64,000 nt of DNA from the NCBI GenBank assembly GCA_944474755.1, contig OX104118.1, positions 89,015,860 to 89,079,859 on the forward strand. Direction: 5' to 3'. The notes under the pieces were generated by a model. That model searched no databases. It worked only from the letters and a program-made list of their open reading frames with translations, and was not told the origin of the DNA. The position numbers and the translations under genes are program-made. Within the stretch, counting starts at the first letter, position 1. Each line of letters starts with the position of its first letter. Source of the DNA: Limnoperna fortunei (Eukaryota; Mollusca; Bivalvia; Mytilida; Modiolidae). Of this stretch, positions 30,965 through 45,944 are shown in pieces.

Positions 30965-33900
30965 AGACGTTACAGTATGTATAGGTTTGACGTACTACAA
31001 CTATGTCGGTGGACACGTGAGACGTTACAGTATGCATAAGTTTGACGTACTACAACTATGTCGGCGGACAGGTGTGACGTTACAGTATGCATGGGTTTGA
31101 CGTACTACAACTATGTCGGCGGACAGGTGTGACGTTACAGTATGTATAGGTTTGACGTACTACAACCATGTCGGCGGACATGTGAGTCGTTACAGTATGT
31201 ATGGGTTTGACGAACTACAATCTTGTCAATGGACACGTAGTTTAAATTTGAGACATTATGTATGGGTTTAACGAACTACAATCATGTCAATTGGCACGTA
31301 GTTAAAATTTAAGACGTTATGTATGGGTTTGACGAACTACTGCTATGTCGGCCGACACGTGAGACGTTACAGTATGCATAGGTTTTACGTACTACAACTA
31401 TGTCGGCGGACACGTGTGACGTTACAGTATGTGAAGGTTTGACGTACTTCAACTATGTCGGCGGACACGTGTGACGTTACAGTATGTGAAGGTTTGACGT
31501 ACTACAACTATGTCGGCAGACACGTGTGACGTTACAGTATGTGAAGGTTTGACGTACTTCAACTATGTCGGCGGACACGTGTGACGTTACAGTATGTGAA
31601 GGTTTGACGTACTTCAACTATGTCGGGGGACACGTGTGACGTTACAGTATGTGAAGGTTTGACGTACTTCAACTATGTCGGCGGACACGTGTGACGTTAC
31701 AGTATGTGAAGGTTTAACGTACTACAACTGTGTCGGCGGACACGTGAGACGTTACAGTATGCATAGGTTTGACGTACTACAACCATGTCGGCGGACACGT
31801 GAGACGTTACAGTATGCATAAGTTTGACGTACTACAACAATGTCGGCGGACAGGTGTGACGTTACAGTATGCATAGGTTTGACGTACTACAACTATGTCG
31901 GCGGATAGGTGAGACGTTACAGTATGTGAAGGTTTGACGTACTACAACCATGTCGGCGGACACGTGAGTCGTTACAGTATGTATGGGTATGTATGGGTTT
32001 GACGAACTACAATCATGTCAATTGGCACGTAGTTTAAATTTAAGACGTTATGTATGGGTTTGACGAACTACTGCTATGTCGGCCGACACGTGAGACGTTA
32101 CAGTATTCATATATTTGACGTACTACAACTATGTCGGCGGACACGTGTGACGTTACAGTATGTGAAGGTTTGACGTACTTCAACTATGTCGGCGGACACG
32201 TGAGTCGTTACAGTATGTATGGGTTTGACGAACTACAATCATGTCAATGGACACGTAGTTTAAATTTGAGACATTATGTATGGGTTTGACGAACTACAAT
32301 CATGTCAATTGGCACGTAGTATAAATTTAAGACGTTATGTATGGGTTTGACGAACTACTGCTATGTCGGCCAACACATGAGACGTTACAGTATGCATAGG
32401 TTTGACATACTACAACCATGTCGGCGGACAGGTGTGACGTTACAGTATGCATAGGTTTGACGTACTACAACTATGTCGGCGGACAGGTGTGACGTTACAG
32501 TATGCATAGGTTTGACGTACTACAACTATGTCGGAGGACACGTGAGACGTTACAGTATGTGTACGTTTGACTACAACCATGTCGGCGGACACGTGAGTCG
32601 TTACAGTATGTATGGGTTTGAAGAACTACAATCATGTCAATTGGCACGTAGTTTAAATTTAAGACGTTATGTATGGGTTTGACGAACTACTGCTATGTCG
32701 GCCGACACGTGAGAGGTTACAGTATGCATAAAGTTTGACGTACTACAACCATGTCGGCGGACATGTGAGTCGTTACAGTATGTATGGGTTTGACGAACTA
32801 CAATCTTGTCAATGGACACGTAGTTTAAATTTGAGACATTATGTATGGGTTTAACGAACTACAGTCATGTCAATTGGGACGTAGTTTAAATTTAAGACGT
32901 TATGTATGGGTTTGACGAACTACTGCTATGTCGGCCGACACGTGAGACGTTACAGTATGCATAGGTTTGACGTACTACAACTATGTCGACGGACACGTGT
33001 GACGTTACAGCATGTGAAGGTTTGACGTACTACAACTATGTCGGCGGACACGTGTGACGTTACAGTATGTGAAGGTTTGACGTACTACAACTATGTCGGC
33101 GGACACGTGAGACGGTACAGTATGCATAGGTTTGACGTACTGCAACCATGTCGGCGGACACGTGAGACGTTACAGTATGCATAAGTTTGACGTACTACAA
33201 CTATGTCGGCGGACAGGTGTGACGATAAATGTATGTATAGGTTTGACGTACTACAACTATGTCTGCGGACACGTGAGACGTTACAGTATGTGAAGGTTTG
33301 ACGTACTACAACCATGTCGGCGGACACGTGAGTCGTTACAGTATGTATGGGTATGTATGGGTTTGACGAACTACAATCATGTCAATTGGCACATAGTTTA
33401 AATTTAAGACGTTATGTATGGGTTTGACGAACTACTGCTATGTCGGCCGACACGTGAGACGTTACAGTATGCATAGGTTTGACGTACTACAACTATGTCG
33501 GTGGACACGTGAGACGTTGCAGTATGCATAAGTTTGACGTACTACAACTATGTCGGCGGACAGGTGTGACGTTACAGTATGCATAGGTTTGACGTACTAA
33601 AACTATATCGGCGGATAGGTGAGACGTTACAGTATGTGAAGGTTTGACGTACTACAACCATGTCGGCGGACACGTGAGTCGTTACAGTATGTATGGGTAT
33701 GTATGGGTTTGACGAACTACAATCATGTCAATTGGCACGTAGTTTAAATTTAAGACGTTATGTATGGGTTTGACGAACTACTGCTATGTCGGCCGACACG
33801 TGAGACGTTACAGTATTCATATGTTTGACGTACTACAACTATGTCGGCGGACACGTGTGACGTTACAGTATGTGAAGGTTTGACGTACTACAACTATGTC

Positions 33901-36484
33901 GGCGGACACGTGTGACGTTACAGTATGGGAAGGTTTGACGTACTACAACTATGTCGGCGGACACGTGTGACGTTACAGTATGTGAAGGTTTGACGTATTT
34001 CAACTATGTCGGCGGACACGTGAGTCGTTATAGTATGTATGGGTTTGACGAACTACAATCATGTCAATTGGCACGTAGTATAAATTTAAGACGTTATGTA
34101 TGGGTTTGACGAACTACTGCTATGTCGGCCAACACATGAGACGTTACAGTATGCATAGGTTTGACGTACTACAACCATGTCGGCGGACACGTGAGACGTT
34201 ACAGACAGTATGCATAAGTTTGACGTACTACAACTATGTCATGGGACAGGTGTGACGTTACAGTATGCATAGGTTTGACGTACTACAACCATGTCGGCGG
34301 ACAGGTGTGACGTTACAGTATGCATAGGTTTGACGTACTACAACTATGTCGGCGGACAGGTGTGACGTTACAGTATGCATAGGTTTGACGTACTACAACT
34401 ATGTCGGCGGACACGTGTGACGTTACAGTATGTGAAAGTTTGACGTACTACAACTATGTCGGAGGACACGTGAGACGTTACAGTATGTGTACGTTTGACT
34501 ACAACCATGTCGGCGGACACGTGAGTCGTTACAGTATGTATGGGTTTGAAGAACTACAATCATGTCAATTGGCACGTAGTTTAAATTTAAGACGTTATGT
34601 ATGGGTTTGACGAACTACTGCTATGTCGGCCGACACGTGAGACGTTACAGTATGCATAAAGTTTGACGTACTACAACCATGTCGGCGGACACGTGTGACG
34701 TTACAGCATGTGAAGGTTTGACGTACTACAACTATGTCGGCGGACACGTGTGACGTTACAGTATGTGAAAGTTTGACGTACTACAACTATGTCGGCGGAC
34801 ACGTGAGACGTTACAGTATGCATAGGTTTCACGTACTACAACCATGTCGGCGGACACGTGAGACGTTACAGTATGCATAAGTTTGACGTACTACAACTAT
34901 GTCGGCGGACAGGTGTGACGTTACAGTATGTGAAGGTTTGACGTACTACAACTATGTCGGCGGACACGTGATTCGTTACAGTATGTGAAGGTTTGACGTA
35001 CTACAACCATGTCGGCGGACACGTGAGTCGTTACAGTATGTATGGGTATGTATGGGTTTGACGAACTACAATCATGTCAATTGGCACATAGTTTAAATTT
35101 AAGACGTTATGTATGGGTTTGACGAACTACTGCTATGTCGGCCGACACGTGAGACGTTACAGTATGCATAGGTTTGACGTACTACAACTATGTCGGTGGA
35201 CACGTGTGACGTTACAGTATGTGTACGTTTGACTACAACCATGTCGGCGGACACGTGAGTCGTTACAGTATGTATGGGTTTGACGTACTACAACTATGTC
35301 GGCCGACACGTGAGACGTTACAGTATGCATAAAGTTTGACGTACTACAACCATGTCGGCGGACACGTGTGACGTTACAGCATGTGAAGGTTTGACGTACT
35401 ACAACTATGTCGGCGGACACGTGTGACGTTACAGTATGTGAAGGTTTGACGTACTACAACTATGTCGGCGGACACGTGAGACGTTACAGTATGCATAAGT
35501 TTGACGTACTACAACTATGTCGGCGGACACGTGAGACGTTACAGTATGTATAGGTTTGACGTACTACAACTATGTCGGCGGACACGTGATTCGTTACAGT
35601 ATGTGAAGGTTTGACGTACTACAACCATGTCGGCGGACACATGAGTCGTTACAGTATGTATGGGTATGTATGGGTTTGACGAACTACAATCATGTCAATT
35701 GGCACATAGTTTAAATTTAAGACGTTATGTATGGGTTTGACGAACTACTGCTATGTCGGCCGACACGTGAGACGTTACAGTATGCATAGGTTTGACGTAC
35801 TACAACTATGTCGGTGGACACGTGAGACGTTACAGTATGTGAAGGTTTGACGTACTACAACTATGTCGGCAGACACGTGTGACGTTACAGTATGTGAAGG
35901 TTTGACGTACTACAACTATGTCGGCGGACACGTGTGACGTTACAGTATGTGAAGGTTTGACGTACTACAACTATGTCGGTGGACACGTGTGACGTTACAG
36001 TATGTGAAGGTTTGACGTACTACAACTATGTCGGTGGACACGTGTGACGTTACAGTATGCATAGGTTTGACGTACTACAACTATGTCGGCGGACACGTGT
36101 GACGTTACAGTATGTGAAGGTTTGACGTACTACAACTATGTCGGCGGACACGTGTGACGTTACAGTATGTGAAGGTTTGACGTACTACAACTATGTCGGT
36201 GGACACGTGTGACGTTACAGTATGCATAGGTTTGACGTACTACAACTATGTCGGTGGACACGTGTGACGTTACAGTATGCATAGGTTTGACGTACTACAA
36301 CTATGTCGGTGGACACGTGTGACGTTACAGTATGCATAGGTTTGACGTACTACAACTATGTCGGTGGACACGTGTGACGTTACAGTATGCATAGGTTTGA
36401 CGTACTACAACTATGTCGGTGGACACGTGTGACGTTACAGTATGCATAGGTTTGACGTACTACAACTATGTCGGCGGACACGTG
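30965..36484. repeat. 5.52-kb higher-order block, copy 1
   Basis: This block recurs at an offset of exactly 5520 bases. Distinctive private variants recur at the same offset: ACAGACAGTATGCATAAG at 34201, GACGATAAATGTATGTATAG at 33220 and CAGTATTCATATATTTGACG at 32101. All lines I compared were identical. Confidence 0.9.
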
Positions 36485-39400
36485 TGACGTTACAGTATGT
36501 ATAGGTTTGACGTACTACAACTATGTCGGTGGACACGTGAGACGTTACAGTATGCATAAGTTTGACGTACTACAACTATGTCGGCGGACAGGTGTGACGT
36601 TACAGTATGCATGGGTTTGACGTACTACAACTATGTCGGCGGACAGGTGTGACGTTACAGTATGTATAGGTTTGACGTACTACAACCATGTCGGCGGACA
36701 TGTGAGTCGTTACAGTATGTATGGGTTTGACGAACTACAATCTTGTCAATGGACACGTAGTTTAAATTTGAGACATTATGTATGGGTTTAACGAACTACA
36801 ATCATGTCAATTGGCACGTAGTTAAAATTTAAGACGTTATGTATGGGTTTGACGAACTACTGCTATGTCGGCCGACACGTGAGACGTTACAGTATGCATA
36901 GGTTTTACGTACTACAACTATGTCGGCGGACACGTGTGACGTTACAGTATGTGAAGGTTTGACGTACTTCAACTATGTCGGCGGACACGTGTGACGTTAC
37001 AGTATGTGAAGGTTTGACGTACTACAACTATGTCGGCAGACACGTGTGACGTTACAGTATGTGAAGGTTTGACGTACTTCAACTATGTCGGCGGACACGT
37101 GTGACGTTACAGTATGTGAAGGTTTGACGTACTTCAACTATGTCGGGGGACACGTGTGACGTTACAGTATGTGAAGGTTTGACGTACTTCAACTATGTCG
37201 GCGGACACGTGTGACGTTACAGTATGTGAAGGTTTAACGTACTACAACTGTGTCGGCGGACACGTGAGACGTTACAGTATGCATAGGTTTGACGTACTAC
37301 AACCATGTCGGCGGACACGTGAGACGTTACAGTATGCATAAGTTTGACGTACTACAACAATGTCGGCGGACAGGTGTGACGTTACAGTATGCATAGGTTT
37401 GACGTACTACAACTATGTCGGCGGATAGGTGAGACGTTACAGTATGTGAAGGTTTGACGTACTACAACCATGTCGGCGGACACGTGAGTCGTTACAGTAT
37501 GTATGGGTATGTATGGGTTTGACGAACTACAATCATGTCAATTGGCACGTAGTTTAAATTTAAGACGTTATGTATGGGTTTGACGAACTACTGCTATGTC
37601 GGCCGACACGTGAGACGTTACAGTATTCATATATTTGACGTACTACAACTATGTCGGCGGACACGTGTGACGTTACAGTATGTGAAGGTTTGACGTACTT
37701 CAACTATGTCGGCGGACACGTGAGTCGTTACAGTATGTATGGGTTTGACGAACTACAATCATGTCAATGGACACGTAGTTTAAATTTGAGACATTATGTA
37801 TGGGTTTGACGAACTACAATCATGTCAATTGGCACGTAGTATAAATTTAAGACGTTATGTATGGGTTTGACGAACTACTGCTATGTCGGCCAACACATGA
37901 GACGTTACAGTATGCATAGGTTTGACATACTACAACCATGTCGGCGGACAGGTGTGACGTTACAGTATGCATAGGTTTGACGTACTACAACTATGTCGGC
38001 GGACAGGTGTGACGTTACAGTATGCATAGGTTTGACGTACTACAACTATGTCGGAGGACACGTGAGACGTTACAGTATGTGTACGTTTGACTACAACCAT
38101 GTCGGCGGACACGTGAGTCGTTACAGTATGTATGGGTTTGAAGAACTACAATCATGTCAATTGGCACGTAGTTTAAATTTAAGACGTTATGTATGGGTTT
38201 GACGAACTACTGCTATGTCGGCCGACACGTGAGAGGTTACAGTATGCATAAAGTTTGACGTACTACAACCATGTCGGCGGACATGTGAGTCGTTACAGTA
38301 TGTATGGGTTTGACGAACTACAATCTTGTCAATGGACACGTAGTTTAAATTTGAGACATTATGTATGGGTTTAACGAACTACAGTCATGTCAATTGGGAC
38401 GTAGTTTAAATTTAAGACGTTATGTATGGGTTTGACGAACTACTGCTATGTCGGCCGACACGTGAGACGTTACAGTATGCATAGGTTTGACGTACTACAA
38501 CTATGTCGACGGACACGTGTGACGTTACAGCATGTGAAGGTTTGACGTACTACAACTATGTCGGCGGACACGTGTGACGTTACAGTATGTGAAGGTTTGA
38601 CGTACTACAACTATGTCGGCGGACACGTGAGACGGTACAGTATGCATAGGTTTGACGTACTGCAACCATGTCGGCGGACACGTGAGACGTTACAGTATGC
38701 ATAAGTTTGACGTACTACAACTATGTCGGCGGACAGGTGTGACGATAAATGTATGTATAGGTTTGACGTACTACAACTATGTCTGCGGACACGTGAGACG
38801 TTACAGTATGTGAAGGTTTGACGTACTACAACCATGTCGGCGGACACGTGAGTCGTTACAGTATGTATGGGTATGTATGGGTTTGACGAACTACAATCAT
38901 GTCAATTGGCACATAGTTTAAATTTAAGACGTTATGTATGGGTTTGACGAACTACTGCTATGTCGGCCGACACGTGAGACGTTACAGTATGCATAGGTTT
39001 GACGTACTACAACTATGTCGGTGGACACGTGAGACGTTGCAGTATGCATAAGTTTGACGTACTACAACTATGTCGGCGGACAGGTGTGACGTTACAGTAT
39101 GCATAGGTTTGACGTACTAAAACTATATCGGCGGATAGGTGAGACGTTACAGTATGTGAAGGTTTGACGTACTACAACCATGTCGGCGGACACGTGAGTC
39201 GTTACAGTATGTATGGGTATGTATGGGTTTGACGAACTACAATCATGTCAATTGGCACGTAGTTTAAATTTAAGACGTTATGTATGGGTTTGACGAACTA
39301 CTGCTATGTCGGCCGACACGTGAGACGTTACAGTATTCATATGTTTGACGTACTACAACTATGTCGGCGGACACGTGTGACGTTACAGTATGTGAAGGTT

Positions 39401-42019
39401 TGACGTACTACAACTATGTCGGCGGACACGTGTGACGTTACAGTATGGGAAGGTTTGACGTACTACAACTATGTCGGCGGACACGTGTGACGTTACAGTA
39501 TGTGAAGGTTTGACGTATTTCAACTATGTCGGCGGACACGTGAGTCGTTATAGTATGTATGGGTTTGACGAACTACAATCATGTCAATTGGCACGTAGTA
39601 TAAATTTAAGACGTTATGTATGGGTTTGACGAACTACTGCTATGTCGGCCAACACATGAGACGTTACAGTATGCATAGGTTTGACGTACTACAACCATGT
39701 CGGCGGACACGTGAGACGTTACAGACAGTATGCATAAGTTTGACGTACTACAACTATGTCATGGGACAGGTGTGACGTTACAGTATGCATAGGTTTGACG
39801 TACTACAACCATGTCGGCGGACAGGTGTGACGTTACAGTATGCATAGGTTTGACGTACTACAACTATGTCGGCGGACAGGTGTGACGTTACAGTATGCAT
39901 AGGTTTGACGTACTACAACTATGTCGGCGGACACGTGTGACGTTACAGTATGTGAAAGTTTGACGTACTACAACTATGTCGGAGGACACGTGAGACGTTA
40001 CAGTATGTGTACGTTTGACTACAACCATGTCGGCGGACACGTGAGTCGTTACAGTATGTATGGGTTTGAAGAACTACAATCATGTCAATTGGCACGTAGT
40101 TTAAATTTAAGACGTTATGTATGGGTTTGACGAACTACTGCTATGTCGGCCGACACGTGAGACGTTACAGTATGCATAAAGTTTGACGTACTACAACCAT
40201 GTCGGCGGACACGTGTGACGTTACAGCATGTGAAGGTTTGACGTACTACAACTATGTCGGCGGACACGTGTGACGTTACAGTATGTGAAAGTTTGACGTA
40301 CTACAACTATGTCGGCGGACACGTGAGACGTTACAGTATGCATAGGTTTCACGTACTACAACCATGTCGGCGGACACGTGAGACGTTACAGTATGCATAA
40401 GTTTGACGTACTACAACTATGTCGGCGGACAGGTGTGACGTTACAGTATGTGAAGGTTTGACGTACTACAACTATGTCGGCGGACACGTGATTCGTTACA
40501 GTATGTGAAGGTTTGACGTACTACAACCATGTCGGCGGACACGTGAGTCGTTACAGTATGTATGGGTATGTATGGGTTTGACGAACTACAATCATGTCAA
40601 TTGGCACATAGTTTAAATTTAAGACGTTATGTATGGGTTTGACGAACTACTGCTATGTCGGCCGACACGTGAGACGTTACAGTATGCATAGGTTTGACGT
40701 ACTACAACTATGTCGGTGGACACGTGTGACGTTACAGTATGTGTACGTTTGACTACAACCATGTCGGCGGACACGTGAGTCGTTACAGTATGTATGGGTT
40801 TGACGTACTACAACTATGTCGGCCGACACGTGAGACGTTACAGTATGCATAAAGTTTGACGTACTACAACCATGTCGGCGGACACGTGTGACGTTACAGC
40901 ATGTGAAGGTTTGACGTACTACAACTATGTCGGCGGACACGTGTGACGTTACAGTATGTGAAGGTTTGACGTACTACAACTATGTCGGCGGACACGTGAG
41001 ACGTTACAGTATGCATAAGTTTGACGTACTACAACTATGTCGGCGGACACGTGAGACGTTACAGTATGTATAGGTTTGACGTACTACAACTATGTCGGCG
41101 GACACGTGATTCGTTACAGTATGTGAAGGTTTGACGTACTACAACCATGTCGGCGGACACATGAGTCGTTACAGTATGTATGGGTATGTATGGGTTTGAC
41201 GAACTACAATCATGTCAATTGGCACATAGTTTAAATTTAAGACGTTATGTATGGGTTTGACGAACTACTGCTATGTCGGCCGACACGTGAGACGTTACAG
41301 TATGCATAGGTTTGACGTACTACAACTATGTCGGTGGACACGTGAGACGTTACAGTATGTGAAGGTTTGACGTACTACAACTATGTCGGCAGACACGTGT
41401 GACGTTACAGTATGTGAAGGTTTGACGTACTACAACTATGTCGGCGGACACGTGTGACGTTACAGTATGTGAAGGTTTGACGTACTACAACTATGTCGGT
41501 GGACACGTGTGACGTTACAGTATGTGAAGGTTTGACGTACTACAACTATGTCGGTGGACACGTGTGACGTTACAGTATGCATAGGTTTGACGTACTACAA
41601 CTATGTCGGCGGACACGTGTGACGTTACAGTATGTGAAGGTTTGACGTACTACAACTATGTCGGCGGACACGTGTGACGTTACAGTATGTGAAGGTTTGA
41701 CGTACTACAACTATGTCGGTGGACACGTGTGACGTTACAGTATGCATAGGTTTGACGTACTACAACTATGTCGGTGGACACGTGTGACGTTACAGTATGC
41801 ATAGGTTTGACGTACTACAACTATGTCGGTGGACACGTGTGACGTTACAGTATGCATAGGTTTGACGTACTACAACTATGTCGGTGGACACGTGTGACGT
41901 TACAGTATGCATAGGTTTGACGTACTACAACTATGTCGGTGGACACGTGTGACGTTACAGTATGCATAGGTTTGACGTACTACAACTATGTCGGCGGACA
42001 CGTGTGACGTTACAGTATG
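36485..42019. repeat. 5.52-kb higher-order block, copy 2
   Basis: This is the second copy of the block. Similarity begins to break up just before 36485 and after about 42019, where the neighbouring monomers differ. No difference from copy 1 was seen in the lines compared by eye. Confidence 0.9.
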
Positions 42020-45000
42020 CATAGGTTTGACGTACTACAACTATGTCGGTGGACACGTGTGACGTTACAGTATGCATAGGTTTGACGTACTACAACTATG
42101 TCGGCGGACACGTGTGACGTTACAGTATGCATAGGTTTGACGTACTACAACTATGTCGGCGGACACGTGTGACGTTACAGTATGTGAAGGTTTGACGTAC
42201 TACAACTATGTCGGTGGACACGTGTGACGTTACAGTATGTGAATGTTTGACGTACTACAACTATGTCGGCGGACACGTGTGACGTTACAGTATGTGAAGG
42301 TTTGACGTACTACAACTATGTCGGAGGACACGTGTGACGTTACAGTATGTGTACGTTTGACTACAACCATGTCGGCGGACACGTGAGTCGTTACAGTATG
42401 TATGGGTTTGAAGAACTACAATCATGTCAATTGGCACGTAGTTTAAATTTAAGACGTTATGTATGGGTTTGACGAACTACTGCTATGTCGGCCGACACGT
42501 GAGACGTTACAGTATGCATAAAGTTTGACGTACTACAACCATGTCGGCGGACACGTGTGACGTTACAGCATGTGAAGGTTTGACGTACTACAACTATGTC
42601 GGCGGACACGTGTGATGTTACAGTATGCATAGGTTTGACGTACTACAACCATGTCGGCGGACACGTGAGACGTTCAATGTATGTATAGGTTTGACGTACT
42701 ACAACTATGTCGGCGGACACGTGATTCGTTACAGTATGTGAAGGTTTGACGTACTACAACCATGTCGGCGGACACGTGAGTCGTTACAGTATGTATGGGT
42801 ATGTATCGGTTTGACGAACTACAATCATGTCAATTGGCACATAGTTTAAATTTAAGACGTTATGTATGGGTTTGACGAACTACTGCTATGTCGGCCGACA
42901 CGTGAGACGTTACAGTATGCATAGGTTTGACGTACTACAACTATGTCGGTGGACACGTGTGACGTTACAGTATGTGAATGTTTGACGTACTACAACTATG
43001 TCGGCGGACACGTGTGACGTTACAGTATGCATAGGTTTGACGTACTACAACTATGTCGGTGGACACGTGTGACGTTACAGTATGTGAATGTTTGACGTAC
43101 TACAACTATGTCGGTGGACACGTGTGACGTTACAGTATGTGAAGGTTTGACGTACTACAACTATGTCGGTGGACACGTGTGACGTTACAGTATGTGAATG
43201 TTTGACGTACTACAACTATGTCGGCGGACACGTGTGACGTTACAGTATGCATAAGTTTGACGTACTACAACTATGTCGGCCGACACGTGTGACGTTACAG
43301 TATGCATAGGTTTGACGTACTACAACTATGTCGGTGGACACGTGTGACGTTACAGTATGTGAATGTTTGACGTACTACAACTATGTCGGCGGACACGTGT
43401 GACGTTACAGTATGCATAGGTTTGACGTACTACAACTATGTCGGTGGACACGTGTGACGTTACAGTATGTGAATGTTTGACGTACTACAACTATGTCGGT
43501 GGACACGTGTGACGTTACAGTATGTGAAGGTTTGACGTACTACAACTATGTCGGTGGACACGTGTGACGTTACAGTATGTGAATGTTTGACGTACTACAA
43601 CTATGTCGGCGGACACGTGTGACGTTACAGTATGCATAAGTTTGACGTACTACAACTATGTCGGCCGACACGTGTGACGTTACAGTATGCATAGGTTTGA
43701 CGTACTACAACTATGTCGGCGGACACGTGTGACGTTACAGTATGTGATGGTTTGACGTACTACAACTATGTCGGCGGACACGTGTGACGTTACAGTATGT
43801 GAAGGTTTGACGTACTACAACTATGTCGGCGGACACGTGTGACGTTACAGTATTTGAAGGTTTGACGTACTTCAACTATGTCGGCGGACACGTGTGACGC
43901 TACAGTATGTGAAGGTTTGACGTACTACAACTATTTCGGCGGACACGTGTGACGTTACAGTATGTGAAGGTTTGACGTACTACAACTATGTCAGAGGACA
44001 CGTGAGACGTTACAGTATGTGTACGTTTGACTACAACCATGTCGGCGGACACGTGAGTCGTTACAGTATGTATGGGTTTGAAGAACTACAATCATGTCAA
44101 TGGACACGTAGTTTAAATTTGAGACATTATGTATGGGTTTAACGAACTACAATCATGTCAATTGGCACGTAGTTTAAATTTAAGACGTTATGTATGGGTT
44201 TGACGAACTACTGCTATGTCGGCCGACACGTGAGACGTTACAGTATGCATAGGTTTGACGTACTACAACTATGTCGGCGGACACGTGTGACGTTACAGTA
44301 TGTGAAGGTTTGACGTACTACAACTATGTCGGCGGACACGTGTGACGTTACAGTATGTGAAGGTTTGACATACTACAACTATGTCCTCGGACACGTGTGA
44401 CGTTACAGTATGTGAAGGTTTGACGTACTTCAACTATGTCGGCGGACACGTGTGACGTTAAAGTATGTGAAGGTTTGACGTACTACAACTATGTCGGCAG
44501 ACACGTGTGACGTTACAGTATGAATGGGTTTGACGTACTACAACCATGTCGGCGGACACGTGAGACGTTACAGTATGTATGGGTTTGACGTACTACAACC
44601 ATGTCGGCGGACACGTGAGACGTTACAGTATGTATAGGTTTGACGTACTACAACAATGTCGGCGGACACGTGAGACGTTACAGTATGTATGGGTTTGACG
44701 TACTACAACCATGTCGGCGGACACGTGAGACGTTACAGTATGTATAAGTTTGACGTACTACAACTATGTCGGCGGACACGTGAGACGTTACAGTATGTAT
44801 GGGTTTGACGTACTACAACCATGTCGGCGGACACGTGAGACGTTACAGTATGTATAGGTTTGACGTACTACAACCATGTCGGCGGACACGTGAGACGTTA
44901 CAGTATGTATGGGGTTTGACGAACTATATCCATGTCCGCGGACACGTGAGACGTTACAGCATGTGTAGGTTTGACGTACTACAACTATGTCGGCGGACAC

Positions 45001-45060
45001 GTGAGTCGTTGCAGTATGTATAGGTTTGACGAACTACAACTAAGTATGTCAATAGGAAAG

Positions 45061-45239
45061 TGAGATGTGATGTATGAGTTATGACCTCAACGCGCACTGC
45101 AGTAGTAACGTCGCCTATGCAAATTATCCTCCTGCCGAACCTGTCTCAAGCCTATTCCAACAACATACCGAACCTGCTCGTGCGGCCTGACCTAGGCTTT
45201 AATTACAACCAGTCCGTATCCGTATATTCATACACCAGG
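45061..45239. other. Unassigned spacer between arrays
   Basis: Short unique sequence with mixed composition; nothing recognised. Confidence 0.5.
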
Positions 45240-45640
45240 AGTTGCGAAGAACGTACACGAACATACAACCGCAAGCCAAGAACAATATATATACATAGCA
45301 ATGAGACCAACAACGTACATGAACATACAACCGCAGGCCGAGAACAATACACAGCAATGAGACCAACAACGTACATGAACATACAACCGCAAGCCAAGAA
45401 CAAAACATAGCAATGAGGCCAACAACGTACACGAACATACAACCGCAAGCCAAGGACAATACATAGCAATAAGGCCAACAACTTACATGAACATACAACC
45501 GTAGGCCGAGAACAATACACAGCAATGCGGCGAACAAAGTACACGAATATAAAAAAACAGTTCGAGAACAATACATAGCAATGAGTCGAACAACGTACAG
45601 GATCATTCAATCGCAGGCCGAGAACAATACATGTGCATAG
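45240..45640. repeat. 56-bp tandem repeat, about seven units
   Basis: Units contain GTACATGAACATACAACCGC, AAGCCAAGAACAATACATAG and CAATGAGACCAACAAC. They vary by substitutions and one 6-bp expansion. The apparent Cys-rich minus-strand peptides here are repeat translations. Confidence 0.9.
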
Positions 45641-45944
45641 AAATGAGAATGTTGTTATCTCTAATTCTAAATTAATTCAAATTAATTCTTATGCAAGCAC
45701 CATCCAACAACTTTAATTATTCACAAATCAACTGAACACCAACAAACTTTCTATACGCGACAACCAAACACGTGATCAGTGAAGAGATTTGGTACTAACA
45801 ATGAAGGGTTGTTTGCCTTATATACAATGGCGATTTTAGGCCACCTTGACTATGACGGCAGACGACATGGCGATTTTAGGCCACCTTGACTTTGAAGTAA
45901 CGTGATATATTTTGGGGGTAAAGCAATCAATAGCAGTGGGTATA
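45641..45944. other. Unassigned spacer with a short direct repeat
   Basis: It contains two copies of ATGGCGATTTTAGGCCACCT about 40 bp apart (from about 45828 and 45868). Otherwise I see no features. Confidence 0.6.

Larger units (their letters stand above)
26935..45060. repeat. 55-bp satellite array, about 18 kb
   Basis: The basic monomer is GTTTGACGTACTACAACTAT + GTCGGCGGACACGTGTGACG + TTACAGTATGTGAAG. Most monomers contain CACGTG and two TGACG(T) sites. The recurrent end variants are TGTGAAG, TGCATAG and TGTATGG. A diverged variant with GTCAATTGGCACGTAGTTTA and AATTTAAGACGTTATGTATG recurs irregularly and marks higher-order blocks. Because 55 is not a multiple of three, frames stay below about 90 codons. 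They encode fragments such as MSADIVVVRQT and are not genes. Confidence 0.95.

Noticed and set aside
27212..45023. Many 60-90 codon frames with Cys- and Val-rich peptides (MSADIVVVRQT).
   Set aside because: They are translations of the 55-bp satellite in shifting frames, with no splice or signal context.
45199..45610. Cys-rich, membrane-like minus frames of up to 135 codons.
   Set aside because: They are translations of a 56-bp tandem repeat, open in several overlapping frames, with no family recognised.
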